From assembly GCF_047123815.1 (NCBI RefSeq), contig NZ_CP138920.1, positions 1,674,001 through 1,738,000 of the forward strand: a stretch of 64,000 bases of DNA. The letters run 5' to 3'. This DNA comes from Maricaulis sp017643475 (GTDB taxonomy: Bacteria; Pseudomonadota; Alphaproteobacteria; Caulobacterales; Maricaulaceae). The translations under genes and the position numbers were made by a program. This document shows positions 15,071 to 24,527 of the stretch, in pieces. Below the pieces are notes generated by a model. That model was not told where the DNA came from and ran no database searches. It saw nothing but the letters and a program-made list of their open reading frames with translations. Position 1 is the stretch's first letter; every line of letters begins with the position of its first letter.

Positions 15071-18000
15071 ATGGGGGCGGTCGTCGGAGTAGCGCACGCC
15101 TATACGCGCGCCGAGTTCATGGAGGCCGCGCGCAAGCGTTGGCAGGACGCATTCGGAAAAGAATGCGGTGATCTCGGGAACTCCTTCTTTTCTCAGATAT
15201 TTGATGACGCACTCTCCGAGGATCTGGAGCGTGTTTCGGCGGATGACCTGGCCAAGATGAGCCTGGAATTCTGGTCGTTTGGAGGCGAGCGCCCGGGAGA
15301 TGAAATCCTGATCCGCATGCGTCCGGCCCAACGCGCCGACGGCTCGGATATGCCGCGCAGCATCCTGGAAATAATCGGACGTGATCGGCCGTTTATCGTC
15401 GACTCAGTCATGGCGGAGATCGGGGCCCAGGGTCACGATATCATTGCCATGTTCCATCCCATCGTTCAGGCCCGCCGCGGCACCAAGGGCGAGCGTGTGG
15501 ATGCAGGCGGCCGCGTGTTGCCGGAATCCATGATCCAGGTCCACCTGCCGCCGCTCGACGAACTCTCCCAACAGAGCCTGATTGATGGTGTCACCGGCAC
15601 GCTGGATGATGTGCGTGTCGCTGTTGAGGACTGGGCTGACATGCGCGCGCAGATGGACGAGGCCATCGCGCACCTGGAAGCCGCCAAGAGCCATGCATCT
15701 CCAGAAGAGATGGCTGAAGCACTGCAATTCCTGCGCTGGATCCGAGACGACCATTTCGCTTTCCTGGGATGCCGTGTTTACGACTTCGAGGTCGAGGAAG
15801 ACGGCGCAATGGCCAATCGTGTGCCGCGGGTGCGTGCCGATACAGGCCGTGGCGTGTTGCGCGACCCGGATCGGCATGTTCTACGCAAGGGCTCCGAGCC
15901 AGCGGTACTGACTCCGGCCATCGAGACTTTCCTGCGCGAACCGACGCCGATTATTGTCGCCAAGGCGAATATGAAGAGCCGCGTGCACCGTCGGGTCTAC
16001 ATGGATTACATCGGTGTCAAACGATATCGCGAGGACGGTGCGGTTATCGGTGAGGCACGTTTTGTTGGCCTGTTCACGGCTGAAGCCTATGACCAGAGCG
16101 CCAGCGATGTCCCGCTGATCCGCCGCAAGGTCCGCCGAGTATTGGAGCGCGCCGGCAAGACACCGGGCACGCACAATGCCAAAAAGCTTCGCAATACCGT
16201 CGAGAACTATCCGCGCGACGAGCTGTTCCAGACGGATGAGAATGACCTTCTGGAAATCAGCCTCGGCATTCTTCACCTCAATGACCGCCCGCGCACCAAG
16301 TTATTCATCCGCCGCGACCAGTTCGACCGGTTTGTCTCGGCCCTGCTCTATGTTCCGCGGGATCGTTATAATTCCAAGGTCCGCGAACAGGCTGGTGAGC
16401 TGATCCGCGACTCCTTTGGTGGACGTCTCTCGGCCTATTATCCGCAATTCGGAGACAGCCCGCTGGCGCGGGTTCACTACATCATTGGTCTCAACCCGTT
16501 TGATCATCCGGAGCCGGATGTTGATGAGCTGGAACGCCGTGTCGCGCTGCTTGCCCGTACCTGGGAAGATGATTTCGAGACCCATGTTCGCCGCACTGCC
16601 ACGGACAGGGTCCGTCTGCGCATGCCCGCCTATGAGGGCGCCTTCAAGGCTGGTTATCGCGAACTCTATGATCCGGAAGAGGCTCTCAAGGACGTCATCA
16701 AGATCGAGTCTCTGACCGATCCGCAGCAGGTTGCCGTGCGTGTCTATACCGAACCTGATGATGCGGATAACGAGCTGCGCCTCAAGATCTACCGTATCCA
16801 GAAGCCTGTCTCGCTGTCGCGTGTCATGCCGGTACTGGAAAATCTCGGTCTTGTCGTGGTTCAGGAAACCGGTTTCCCGGTGGATCGCCGTGCAGAGGAA
16901 GGCCAGGCATTGGATCGTGCCTATGTGCATGATTTCGAAATGAAATCTGATGCACTCAAAGGCCGTTCCCTCGAGGAATTTGCCGGCGAGCTGGAAGACG
17001 CCCTCCTGGCCATGGCCGAGGGCCGGGCCGAGGATGACGGTTTTAATCGCCTGATCGTCGAGATCGGTGTGACCTGGCGGGAGGCTGCCTTCCTGCGCAC
17101 CTGTGCGCGCTATCGCCAGCAGACGGGCCTCGACCCCTCGCAGAGCATCCAGGAAGAGGCGCTGGCCGCCAATCCGGGCATTGCCAAGGGCCTGCTCGAG
17201 CTGGCACGCGTGAAGTTCGATCCGGAATTTGACGGTGACATGAAGGCACGGGGCGACGCGGTCTGGGAGGTTTCCCAGTCCCTGCGTGAGCAGCTCGATG
17301 CTGTTGCCAGCCTCGATCATGACCGCGCCCTGCGCCGGATCTTCCACCTTATTGAAGCCACGCTGCGCACAAACTTCTTCCAGCGTGACGAGAACGGAAA
17401 TCCCAAACCGCGCATTTCCATCAAGATCGCCAGCGAATTGCTGGAAGAGCTGCCCCTGCCCAAACCCTACCGCGAGATCTTCGTATGGGCTCCGGATGTG
17501 GAAGGCGTGCATCTGCGCTTCGGCCCGGTTGCCCGTGGCGGCCTGCGCTGGTCGGATCGCCGCGATGATTTCCGCACAGAAGTGCTTGGCCTGGTAAAGG
17601 CCCAGCAGGTCAAGAACGCCGTCATCGTACCGGTCGGTTCCAAGGGTGGTTTCTACCCGAAAACCCTGCCGCGCAATGGTTCGCGTGACGAAGTGTTCGA
17701 AGCGGGTCGTGAAGCCTACAAGACCTTCATCCGCGGCTTGCTCGATATCACCGACAATATTGTCGAGGACGCTGTCATCCGCCCGGATCGCTCCGTGTGC
17801 TGGGATGATGAAGACCCCTATCTGGTTGTTGCCGCCGACAAGGGTACGGCGACCTTCTCCGATACAGCCAATGGCATGGCGGAGAATGAGCTCGACTTCT
17901 GGCTTGGTGATGCTTTTGCGTCGGGTGGCTCTGCCGGTTACGACCACAAGAAGATGGGTATTACCGCGCGCGGCGCCTGGGAATCCGTCAAGCGTCACTT

Positions 18001-19288
18001 CCGCGAACTGGGCAAGGATATCCAGAACGAGCCCTTCACGGTTGTGGGCGTTGGCGACATGTCCGGTGACGTGTTCGGCAATGGCATGCTGCTGTCCAAA
18101 CAGATCAAGCTTGTCGCTGCCTTCGACCATCGCGATATCTTCATCGACCCGGATCCACAGGACCCGGAAAAGCTCTGGGAAGAGCGCGACCGCCTGTTCA
18201 AGCTCGGGCGTTCCTCCTGGCAGGATTATGACCAGAGCCTGATCTCCAAGGGCGGCGGCATTTTCCCGCGCAACTCCAAGACGATCACCCTCACGCATGA
18301 AATCAAGGCACTGACCGGTCTCACCGAGGACGCTGTCAGCCCGACCGAGCTGATCCAGGCCCTGCTCAAGAGCGAGACAGAACTCCTGTGGTTCGGTGGT
18401 ATCGGCACCTATGTCAAAGCCACGCACGAACAGCACTGGGAAGTCGGCGACAAGGCGAATGACGGCCTGCGTATCAACGCGGAAGAGGTGGGCGCCAAAG
18501 TCATAGGCGAAGGCGCCAATCTGGGCTTCACCCAGTCAGCACGGATCGAGTTCAGCCGTCATGGTGGCCGGGCCAATGCCGACTTTGTCGATAATTCCGC
18601 TGGCGTGGACAGCTCGGACCACGAGGTCAATATCAAGATCCTGTTGCGCCCGGTCGTTCGCGGCGGTGACATGGATCGCGACAGCCGCGACGAGCTGCTG
18701 GAATCGATGACGGATGATGTCGCCGATCATGTACTCAAGCACAATTACGACCAGACACTTGCCCTGACGATGGCGGAGAAGACCGCGATCGCCGATCTGG
18801 ATGCGCATGAGCGTTTCATGAGCCGTCTGGAAGATCTGGGCCAACTGGACCGCGAGGTCGAATTCCTGCCTTCGGCAGACGGGATCCAGACGCTCAAGGG
18901 GCGAGGTGAAGGCCTCACTCGTCCGGAACTGGCCGTTCTCATCTCCTACGCCAAGATCACCCTGTTCGATCAGCTGGTGGCCTCGGATGTGCCGGATGAC
19001 GAGCATTTCCGTTCAATGCTGATCAATTACTTCCCCGATCAGCTGCACAAATTCTCCGATGGCATGGATGGTCACCGCCTGAAGCGCGAGATCGTGTCCA
19101 CGATCCTGGCCAATGAGATGATCAATCTGGGGGGCCGACTTTCATCCACCGGGCGATTGACAGTACGGCGGCCACGGTTCCGGCTATCGCCCGCGCCTTC
19201 GAGGCGGGTCGCCAAGTGTTTGGTTATGCCGAGCTCACCGATCAGATCAATGCGCTCGACAATATGGCCCCGGCCAATGTCCAGCTGA
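15071..19288 (+). CDS. gdhZ: NAD-specific glutamate dehydrogenase, frameshifted after codon ~1353
   Basis: Large (180-kDa class) NAD-dependent glutamate dehydrogenase, converting glutamate to 2-oxoglutarate and ammonia; in Caulobacter GdhZ also links metabolism to division. The frame starts at ATG 15071 (AGGGAG 8 nt upstream) and covers the N-terminal regulatory part and the catalytic core, including VARGGLRWSDRRDDFRTEV, VKAQQVKNAVIVPVGSKGGF and the NAD-binding VGVGDMSGDVFGNGML. Near 19129-19134, a run of six G, the family sequence moves to the next frame; the last ~50 codons here (from RLSSTGRL) are out of frame. Adding one G restores a continuous protein of about 1,641 residues. Confidence 0.9.
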   Translation: MGAVVGVAHAYTRAEFMEAARKRWQDAFGKECGDLGNSFFSQIFDDALSEDLERVSADDLAKMSLEFWSFGGERPGDEILIRMRPAQRADGSDMPRSILEIIGRDRPFIVDSVMAEIGAQGHDIIAMFHPIVQARRGTKGERVDAGGRVLPESMIQVHLPPLDELSQQSLIDGVTGTLDDVRVAVEDWADMRAQMDEAIAHLEAAKSHASPEEMAEALQFLRWIRDDHFAFLGCRVYDFEVEEDGAMANRVPRVRADTGRGVLRDPDRHVLRKGSEPAVLTPAIETFLREPTPIIVAKANMKSRVHRRVYMDYIGVKRYREDGAVIGEARFVGLFTAEAYDQSASDVPLIRRKVRRVLERAGKTPGTHNAKKLRNTVENYPRDELFQTDENDLLEISLGILHLNDRPRTKLFIRRDQFDRFVSALLYVPRDRYNSKVREQAGELIRDSFGGRLSAYYPQFGDSPLARVHYIIGLNPFDHPEPDVDELERRVALLARTWEDDFETHVRRTATDRVRLRMPAYEGAFKAGYRELYDPEEALKDVIKIESLTDPQQVAVRVYTEPDDADNELRLKIYRIQKPVSLSRVMPVLENLGLVVVQETGFPVDRRAEEGQALDRAYVHDFEMKSDALKGRSLEEFAGELEDALLAMAEGRAEDDGFNRLIVEIGVTWREAAFLRTCARYRQQTGLDPSQSIQEEALAANPGIAKGLLELARVKFDPEFDGDMKARGDAVWEVSQSLREQLDAVASLDHDRALRRIFHLIEATLRTNFFQRDENGNPKPRISIKIASELLEELPLPKPYREIFVWAPDVEGVHLRFGPVARGGLRWSDRRDDFRTEVLGLVKAQQVKNAVIVPVGSKGGFYPKTLPRNGSRDEVFEAGREAYKTFIRGLLDITDNIVEDAVIRPDRSVCWDDEDPYLVVAADKGTATFSDTANGMAENELDFWLGDAFASGGSAGYDHKKMGITARGAWESVKRHFRELGKDIQNEPFTVVGVGDMSGDVFGNGMLLSKQIKLVAAFDHRDIFIDPDPQDPEKLWEERDRLFKLGRSSWQDYDQSLISKGGGIFPRNSKTITLTHEIKALTGLTEDAVSPTELIQALLKSETELLWFGGIGTYVKATHEQHWEVGDKANDGLRINAEEVGAKVIGEGANLGFTQSARIEFSRHGGRANADFVDNSAGVDSSDHEVNIKILLRPVVRGGDMDRDSRDELLESMTDDVADHVLKHNYDQTLALTMAEKTAIADLDAHERFMSRLEDLGQLDREVEFLPSADGIQTLKGRGEGLTRPELAVLISYAKITLFDQLVASDVPDDEHFRSMLINYFPDQLHKFSDGMDGHRLKREIVSTILANEMINLGGRLSSTGRLTVRRPRFRLSPAPSRRVAKCLVMPSSPIRSMRSTIWPRPMSS

Positions 19289-19995
19289 AGCTGCACGAAG
19301 AGATCATTCGGTTGCTGCGCCGCCAGACCTACTGGCTGGTTCGTCGCAATCGCAATCGGTCCCACACCAAGGCAGAGCCGATCCGTGACGTGATCGACAC
19401 CTACCAGCCGGGTGTTCAGCAATTGCGCACGATGGTGCATCTGATCATTTCCGATCATGAGCGCCAGGGTTTCGAAGCCCGTCGTTCAGCCTTCGTTGAA
19501 TCCGGTGCTCCGGAAGAACTCGCCCGGGCCGTGGCCGAGCTGCGTCCATTGACCTCGTCGACAGATGTTATCGACATGGCGATCAGCAGCGACTGGCCCT
19601 TGGCGTCAACCGCCTTCCTCTATCATGCCATGGGGGCTCGGTTCCGCTTTGATCGCCTTCGCGGCATGGGTCAGGAAGTCGTTTCCGATCAGCACTGGGA
19701 CCGCCTTGCTGTGCGTCGCCTGATGGAAGATTTCTATGCCAGTCAGCAGGCCATGACTGCGTCTGCCATGCGTTTTGCGCTACAGGCCGGCGGGTCCCTG
19801 GCCCAGGGGGTGGAGGAGCCGAGCCGTGAATGGGCGGAGAACCTGGTAGAAGCCTGGATCACCGTCAATGAGGAAGAGGCGGGCCGTGTTGACAGTGTCC
19901 AGCGTCAGCTCGACGCGTCGGGCGCCTGGACCTTGTCCAAGCTTGCGATCGCCTCAACCCAGCTAGGTGAAATGGCCGGAGTGGCACAGCCCTAA
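19132..19995 (+). CDS. gdhZ: C-terminal part of NAD-glutamate dehydrogenase, shifted frame
   Basis: In this frame the family sequence resumes without a gap: GPTFIHRAIDSTAATVPAI, then ARAFEAGRQVFGYAELTDQI and helices to residue end GEMAGVAQP. It is the helical C-terminal domain of the enzyme and has no start signal of its own; an internal ATG at 19216 would give only 259 residues. It should be read as one gene with the preceding entry, either broken by a real one-base deletion or separated by a sequence error in the G run. Confidence 0.88.
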   Translation, partial: GPTFIHRAIDSTAATVPAIARAFEAGRQVFGYAELTDQINALDNMAPANVQLKLHEEIIRLLRRQTYWLVRRNRNRSHTKAEPIRDVIDTYQPGVQQLRTMVHLIISDHERQGFEARRSAFVESGAPEELARAVAELRPLTSSTDVIDMAISSDWPLASTAFLYHAMGARFRFDRLRGMGQEVVSDQHWDRLAVRRLMEDFYASQQAMTASAMRFALQAGGSLAQGVEEPSREWAENLVEAWITVNEEEAGRVDSVQRQLDASGAWTLSKLAIASTQLGEMAGVAQP

Positions 19996-20011
19996 AACGA
20001 GCGGTGCAGCT

Positions 20012-20872
20012 TCAGGGTTGCGAAAACCGCTCATCCAGAAGGTCCACGATACGCCGCTGCGCTTGCGCAGCGGCGTTTTCATTATAGACGATGCGAGGGT
20101 CCAGGGGCGGTGCATTGGGTTCGTCAAAAGCGTGGGTCTGACCTTCATAGATTTCAAAGCTGACATGCGCGCCACCCCGTTCGAGCCGTCGTTCGCATCG
20201 ATTGGCCGGAGCAATGACATCATCCTCAGCGAGGATGGCATGAAGCGGGATGTCAGCGGGTAGGTCACGGCCATCAGCAAGCGCCGGAAAGCCGCAATAG
20301 GGGTACATCGCCAATGCCAGCTGCACGCCTGGTAATCCATCCGGGACACCCTTGAGGGCATTGGGGTACTGGTCACGTCCGGCAAATGTCAGGGCGTCCA
20401 GAATGGTCCAGCCGCCATGGGACCAGCCCAGCAGCGCGACCTGGTCTTGGTCGAGGCCTGGGTGTTCCGCCGCGATCTTCAGGCCGGCGTGAATATCGGC
20501 CGCGCGCTCCTGACCCAGCAGACGCAATGCCAGGCAGACCTGGCTCATACTGCCGAAACGGCCGATATCACGCGCTTCGTTGGAATTGATAATGAGGGCG
20601 GCATAACCTGCCTCGACGACAGCGTTGGCATAATCATCCTGAACTTGCCGGCGTCCGCCACATCCGTGCAGCATTACAACAACCGGAACCGGTTCGCTTG
20701 CCGCTTCGGGCAGACGGATTTCCGTGTGGGCCCGGAGCAGTGCCACCTGCTGTTCCACGGTGCGCCGGGGCATGGCGACATGGGTCAGATTGACTGCATA
20801 GGCCAACAGCAGAACGCCAACCAGCATGGCCGCGCCGGCCAGGGCAAAGGACAGTAATTTGCGCATAAACAT
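20012..20872 (-). CDS. Alpha/beta hydrolase, dienelactone hydrolase-like
   Basis: About 286 residues. An N-terminal hydrophobic helix (LLSFALAGAAMLVGVLLLAYAV) anchors or exports it. The fold shows the oxyanion loop VVMLHGCGGRR, nucleophile motif GWSHGG, an AILAEDD acid segment and the catalytic GQTHAFDE histidine region. Substrate unknown. The frame is open to 21007, inside purH, so ATG 20872 (or 20866) is preferred. It lies 82 bp after purH on the same strand. Its 3' end carries the gdhZ terminator on the other strand. Confidence 0.8.
   Translation of the reverse strand: MFMRKLLSFALAGAAMLVGVLLLAYAVNLTHVAMPRRTVEQQVALLRAHTEIRLPEAASEPVPVVVMLHGCGGRRQVQDDYANAVVEAGYAALIINSNEARDIGRFGSMSQVCLALRLLGQERAADIHAGLKIAAEHPGLDQDQVALLGWSHGGWTILDALTFAGRDQYPNALKGVPDGLPGVQLALAMYPYCGFPALADGRDLPADIPLHAILAEDDVIAPANRCERRLERGGAHVSFEIYEGQTHAFDEPNAPPLDPRIVYNENAAAQAQRRIVDLLDERFSQP
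20051..20080 (+). terminator. gdhZ terminator embedded in the convergent hydrolase gene
   Basis: Near-perfect hairpin, ACGCCGCTGCGC (20051-20062) with complement at 20065-20076, followed by TTTTC on the plus strand, 56 bp after the gdhZ stop. The same bases encode Ala/Gln/Arg residues near the C-terminus of the hydrolase on the minus strand. Confidence 0.7.
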
Positions 20873-20954
20873 GCCGGGACACTGGTGGCAGCGTCCCGGC
20901 AGGTCAATGTTTAGTTGATTCACAGGCGAACCCGTTGCGGGCTCGGTGAGCAGC

Positions 20955-22550
20955 CTAGTGGCGGAAATGGCGCATGCCGGTGAACACCATGGCAATGCCC
21001 GCTTCATCAGCAGCTGCGATCACCTCATCATCGCGAATGGATCCGCCCGGCTGGATCACGGCGGTGGCACCCGCCTCGACCGCAGCTTTCAGTCCGTCGG
21101 CAAACGGGAAGAAGGCGTCCGACGCACACACCGAGCCGATGGTGCGGGATTGATCCCAACCGTTCTCGGCAGCCGTCGCCTCGGCCTTGCGGACAGCGAG
21201 GCGTGCAGCTTCCAGACGGCTGGTCTGACCCATACCAACGCCGGCCGTCACACAGTTGTTTGTGTAGACGATGGCATTGGATTTCACGTGTTTGACGACT
21301 TTCCAGGCGAACATCAGGTCGGCCAGTTCGGCTTCGCTCGGCGCGCGCTGGGTGACAACTTTCAGCTCTTCCGGCGTGATCATGCCGATATCGCGTTCCT
21401 GGACCAGAAGCCCACCGGCGACAGTCTTCGTCATCCAGCCAGATTGTTTCGTATCGGCCATGCCACCGGTCAGCAGGACACGCAGATTGGCCTTGGCAGA
21501 GAGAACGGCCAGGGCGTCTTCGTCAGCATCCGGTGCGATGATCACCTCGGTGAAGATCTTGACCAGGGCCGAGGCCGTCGGCGCGTCCAGGGTGCGGTTC
21601 ATGGCAACGATCCCGCCAAAGGCAGAAATCGGATCGGCAGCGAAGGCGCTCTCATAAGCGCCGACCAGCGTGTCATTGACGGCGACACCACACGGGTTGG
21701 CGTGCTTTACGATGATGACGGCCGCCTTTTCGGCAGGATCAAACTCACTCGCCAGCTCGAAAGCAGCATCCGCGTCGGCGAGATTATTATAGCTCAGTGT
21801 CTTGCCCTGGACCTGGCGTCCGGTCGCGATGCCGTGGCGGATTTCCGGTGTTGCGTAGAAGGCCGCACGCTGGTGCGGGTTCTCACCATAACGAAGCGAT
21901 TGGGTCAGCTCGCCACCAAAGGCACGGAAGTCCGGCGCACCTTCGCCCAGCTGGTCCGCAAACCAGCCTGAGATTGCGGCATCATAGGCAGCAGTGCGGG
22001 CATAGGCCTTGGCCGCCAGTCGGGTACGTAGGTCCTGGGTGACGGAGCCGTCATTGGCCTCAATTTGCTCAAGCACCTGGTCGACATCCTTGCCGTCGAC
22101 ACACACAGAGACCCAGGCATGGTTCTTGGCGGCCGCGCGGATCATGGCAGGGCCACCGATATCGATGTTCTCGACACAGTCTTCCGAGCTGGCTCCGCGT
22201 GCGACTGTGGCCTCGAAGGGGTAGAGGTTCACATAGAGGAGATCGATCTGCGGGATGCCGTGCTCGCCCATGGAATTGCGGTCCTTGCCATTGTCGCGGC
22301 GACCGAGAAGTCCGCCGTGAACGCGCGGGTGCAGCGTTTTCAGACGGCCATCCATCATTTCCGGGAATTCAGTGACGTCCGAGACATCCTTGGCCTCGAT
22401 TCCGGCCTCATTGAGCGCGCGCAGCGTGCCACCGGTCGACAGGATTTCGACGCCGGCTGCCGCGAGACGCTTGCCGCGCTCGATCAGGCCATCCTTGTCG
22501 GAAACAGAAATCAGAGCTCGACGAACGGGTACGAGGTCCATAGCGGTCAT
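20955..22550 (-). CDS. purH: Bifunctional AICAR transformylase/IMP cyclohydrolase
   Basis: 531 residues catalysing the last two steps of purine synthesis: AICAR to FAICAR, then to IMP. The N-terminal cyclohydrolase half shows ALISVSDKDGL, EILSTGGT and HPRVHGGLL; the C-terminal transformylase half shows SLRYGENPHQ, VIVKHANPCGVA, SAFGGIVAMN and SDAFFPFADG. Length is standard. AGGAG lies 8 nt before ATG 22550. It heads or follows a same-strand cluster with the sugar dehydratase and heparinase genes (54-bp gap). Confidence 0.98.
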   Translation of the reverse strand: MTAMDLVPVRRALISVSDKDGLIERGKRLAAAGVEILSTGGTLRALNEAGIEAKDVSDVTEFPEMMDGRLKTLHPRVHGGLLGRRDNGKDRNSMGEHGIPQIDLLYVNLYPFEATVARGASSEDCVENIDIGGPAMIRAAAKNHAWVSVCVDGKDVDQVLEQIEANDGSVTQDLRTRLAAKAYARTAAYDAAISGWFADQLGEGAPDFRAFGGELTQSLRYGENPHQRAAFYATPEIRHGIATGRQVQGKTLSYNNLADADAAFELASEFDPAEKAAVIIVKHANPCGVAVNDTLVGAYESAFAADPISAFGGIVAMNRTLDAPTASALVKIFTEVIIAPDADEDALAVLSAKANLRVLLTGGMADTKQSGWMTKTVAGGLLVQERDIGMITPEELKVVTQRAPSEAELADLMFAWKVVKHVKSNAIVYTNNCVTAGVGMGQTSRLEAARLAVRKAEATAAENGWDQSRTIGSVCASDAFFPFADGLKAAVEAGATAVIQPGGSIRDDEVIAAADEAGIAMVFTGMRHFRH

Positions 22551-22604
22551 GAAACCGGCTCCTTGGGTCTGTCAGAATTTGGCTGCGAGTTAGCACGCCT
22601 TCCC

Positions 22605-24527
22605 CTAGTGGGAAAGCGTCGTTTCTTTGGTTGTTTCAACAACGGGCTGAAGCGCAGCGATCTGTTCGAGTGAAGCCTGCATCTGTTCCAGGTCATTGAG
22701 CCGCGCGCTCTTCAGCAGATCGCCGAGAATACGCTCGCTGCACTCGGACGGGATCTTGCCGCCGTTGACGCAGCGGATACTGCCGATCTCGGTCGAGCTG
22801 GCTTCCTCGAAGCCGTAGATCAGGCTTTCATGGCGTTTCTCACCTGGACGCAGTCCGATCACATTGATAGCGCCCGGCGCGTCCGGGTCCAGGCCGCGCA
22901 GGCGCAGTAATTGGCGCGCAAGCCGCAGGATAGAGACCGGCTCGCCCATGTCGAAGACATAAAGCGCGCCATTGCGCTCCGGATTGGCTGCAGTGAGCGA
23001 TGCTGCAGACAGGACAAGGCCCGACGCCTCGCTGACCGTCATGAAATAGCGGGTGGCTTCCGGGTCGGTTACAGTGACGGACTGACCGGTTTCAATCTGG
23101 TATTCAAACAGCGGAACGACGGAACCGCTGGAGCCCAGCACATTACCGAAACGCACCACGCAGATACGCATATCATTCTGCTGCTCTGCTTCTGCCTGTG
23201 CGAGAAGCTCTGCCGCGCGCTTGGTGGTGCCCATGACATTGGAGGGCTCAACAGCCTTGTCGGTAGAAATCAGGGCCAGCACTTCGGCGCCGTGTTTTCG
23301 GGCTGCATCAATGGTCAGAGAAGTGCCCAGCACGTTTGTACGCACGGCCTCACCCGGATTGAGCTCGCTCATCGGTACGTGTTTCAGCGCTGCTGCGTGC
23401 AGGACGACGTGAGGTTTTTCCTCGCCGAAAACCGTGTCGAGACGTTCCGGGTCGCGCACATCCGCCAGTACGGCGCGCCAGTTCACCCCGGCGTCCTTCC
23501 GTCTCATCTCCATGTCGATCTCGTAGAGATTGGTTTCCGACGCATCGAGCAGAATTAGTTTTTCCGGAGAGAGCTGGGCGGCCAGACGGACCAGCTGGGA
23601 GCCAATGGTTCCACCCGCCCCGGTTACCAAAACGCGCTTGCCTTCGATCATTTCACGCGCCGGTTCCAGATCTGGCGTACGTGGCGGACGATTGAGCAGG
23701 TCAGCGGTCTCGACCGGTGAGAAAGCGCCTGGCCCCTTTCCGGGGCGCGCGCGAGAGAGCTTGGCGCCTGTGGCAGACGCGATGCGGATCAAAGCATTGA
23801 CGGTGTCGATGTCGATTTTCTCACCGGCAAGCACCAGACGGGGTGGGAGTGGCTCAACCGCGGAAAGCCGGTTGATGGCCGCCGGAATATCCTCCAGCCC
23901 ACCAATGATCTGGACACCCCGGATGGCGCGTCCGGCCAGCGAGTTGTCGAGCACAACCAGTCCCTTTGCGCGAAAAGGTGCCGAGCCATTGCGGCGGGCC
24001 AGGTCCCGCAGGGCGTCATCCAGATCGGCTTCATTGCCGACAAAGATCGCTGCCGGCTTCATTCGATCCTCGAAGCGAAAGGCGGTCGGAAGACCGCCCG
24101 TACGCCAGGCAGCGACGATCACGCGCGCACCGAGCAAGAGGCCGATGAGGATAGGGATTTCGATGAGGATGCTGGTTCGTGGGAACCCTTCCAGCCGGTT
24201 GAGCAGGAACAGCACGGGCAGGAAAACCAGGTTGGCGATACCGACAGCTCGCACGATGCGTGCAACGTCGTTTAGGGCCGTGTAACGCCACACGCCCTTG
24301 TGCAGGGATTGCAGCGGGAACACGATCGCACAGGCCATGGTAAATACTGCGACAGAGCGCAGTACGACACCGGGGTCTGCCGTGTTCTCGTGGAAATAAT
24401 ACCGGATCGTCACCGCCACCCACATCGACACGGCAGCGGCCAGCAGGTCGTAGATGGATACGGCCAGGACCGTGCTCCAGAACGACCGGCCCGCCGGACG
24501 CGGCTTATGTAGACGCGGCATACTCAC
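22605..24527 (-). CDS. Membrane-bound UDP-sugar 4,6-dehydratase (WbpM/CapD family)
   Basis: 640 residues. Four N-terminal transmembrane helices (about 20-145), a CoA-binding-like middle domain, then an extended SDR domain. VLVTGAGGTIGSQL is the NAD(P) site; LISTDKAV and VMGTTKRAAE give the Ser-Met-Lys catalytic set that marks this large dehydratase class instead of Ser-Tyr-Lys. These enzymes dehydrate UDP-N-acetylhexosamines for capsule, O-antigen or exopolysaccharide. The GTG start at 24527 overlaps the heparinase stop (GTGA), so the two are coupled. ATG at 24521 is an alternative start. Confidence 0.9.
   Translation of the reverse strand: MSMPRLHKPRPAGRSFWSTVLAVSIYDLLAAAVSMWVAVTIRYYFHENTADPGVVLRSVAVFTMACAIVFPLQSLHKGVWRYTALNDVARIVRAVGIANLVFLPVLFLLNRLEGFPRTSILIEIPILIGLLLGARVIVAAWRTGGLPTAFRFEDRMKPAAIFVGNEADLDDALRDLARRNGSAPFRAKGLVVLDNSLAGRAIRGVQIIGGLEDIPAAINRLSAVEPLPPRLVLAGEKIDIDTVNALIRIASATGAKLSRARPGKGPGAFSPVETADLLNRPPRTPDLEPAREMIEGKRVLVTGAGGTIGSQLVRLAAQLSPEKLILLDASETNLYEIDMEMRRKDAGVNWRAVLADVRDPERLDTVFGEEKPHVVLHAAALKHVPMSELNPGEAVRTNVLGTSLTIDAARKHGAEVLALISTDKAVEPSNVMGTTKRAAELLAQAEAEQQNDMRICVVRFGNVLGSSGSVVPLFEYQIETGQSVTVTDPEATRYFMTVSEASGLVLSAASLTAANPERNGALYVFDMGEPVSILRLARQLLRLRGLDPDAPGAINVIGLRPGEKRHESLIYGFEEASSTEIGSIRCVNGGKIPSECSERILGDLLKSARLNDLEQMQASLEQIAALQPVVETTKETTLSH

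Noticed and set aside
14719..15072. Minus-strand frame before glutamate dehydrogenase
   Set aside because: Arg/Pro/Ser-rich composition without hydrophobic pattern or start signal; probably non-coding.
16301..18436. 711-codon open frame antisense to glutamate dehydrogenase
   Set aside because: A shadow caused by G+C-rich codon bias; no domain, start signal or family likeness, while the plus strand encodes a clear enzyme.
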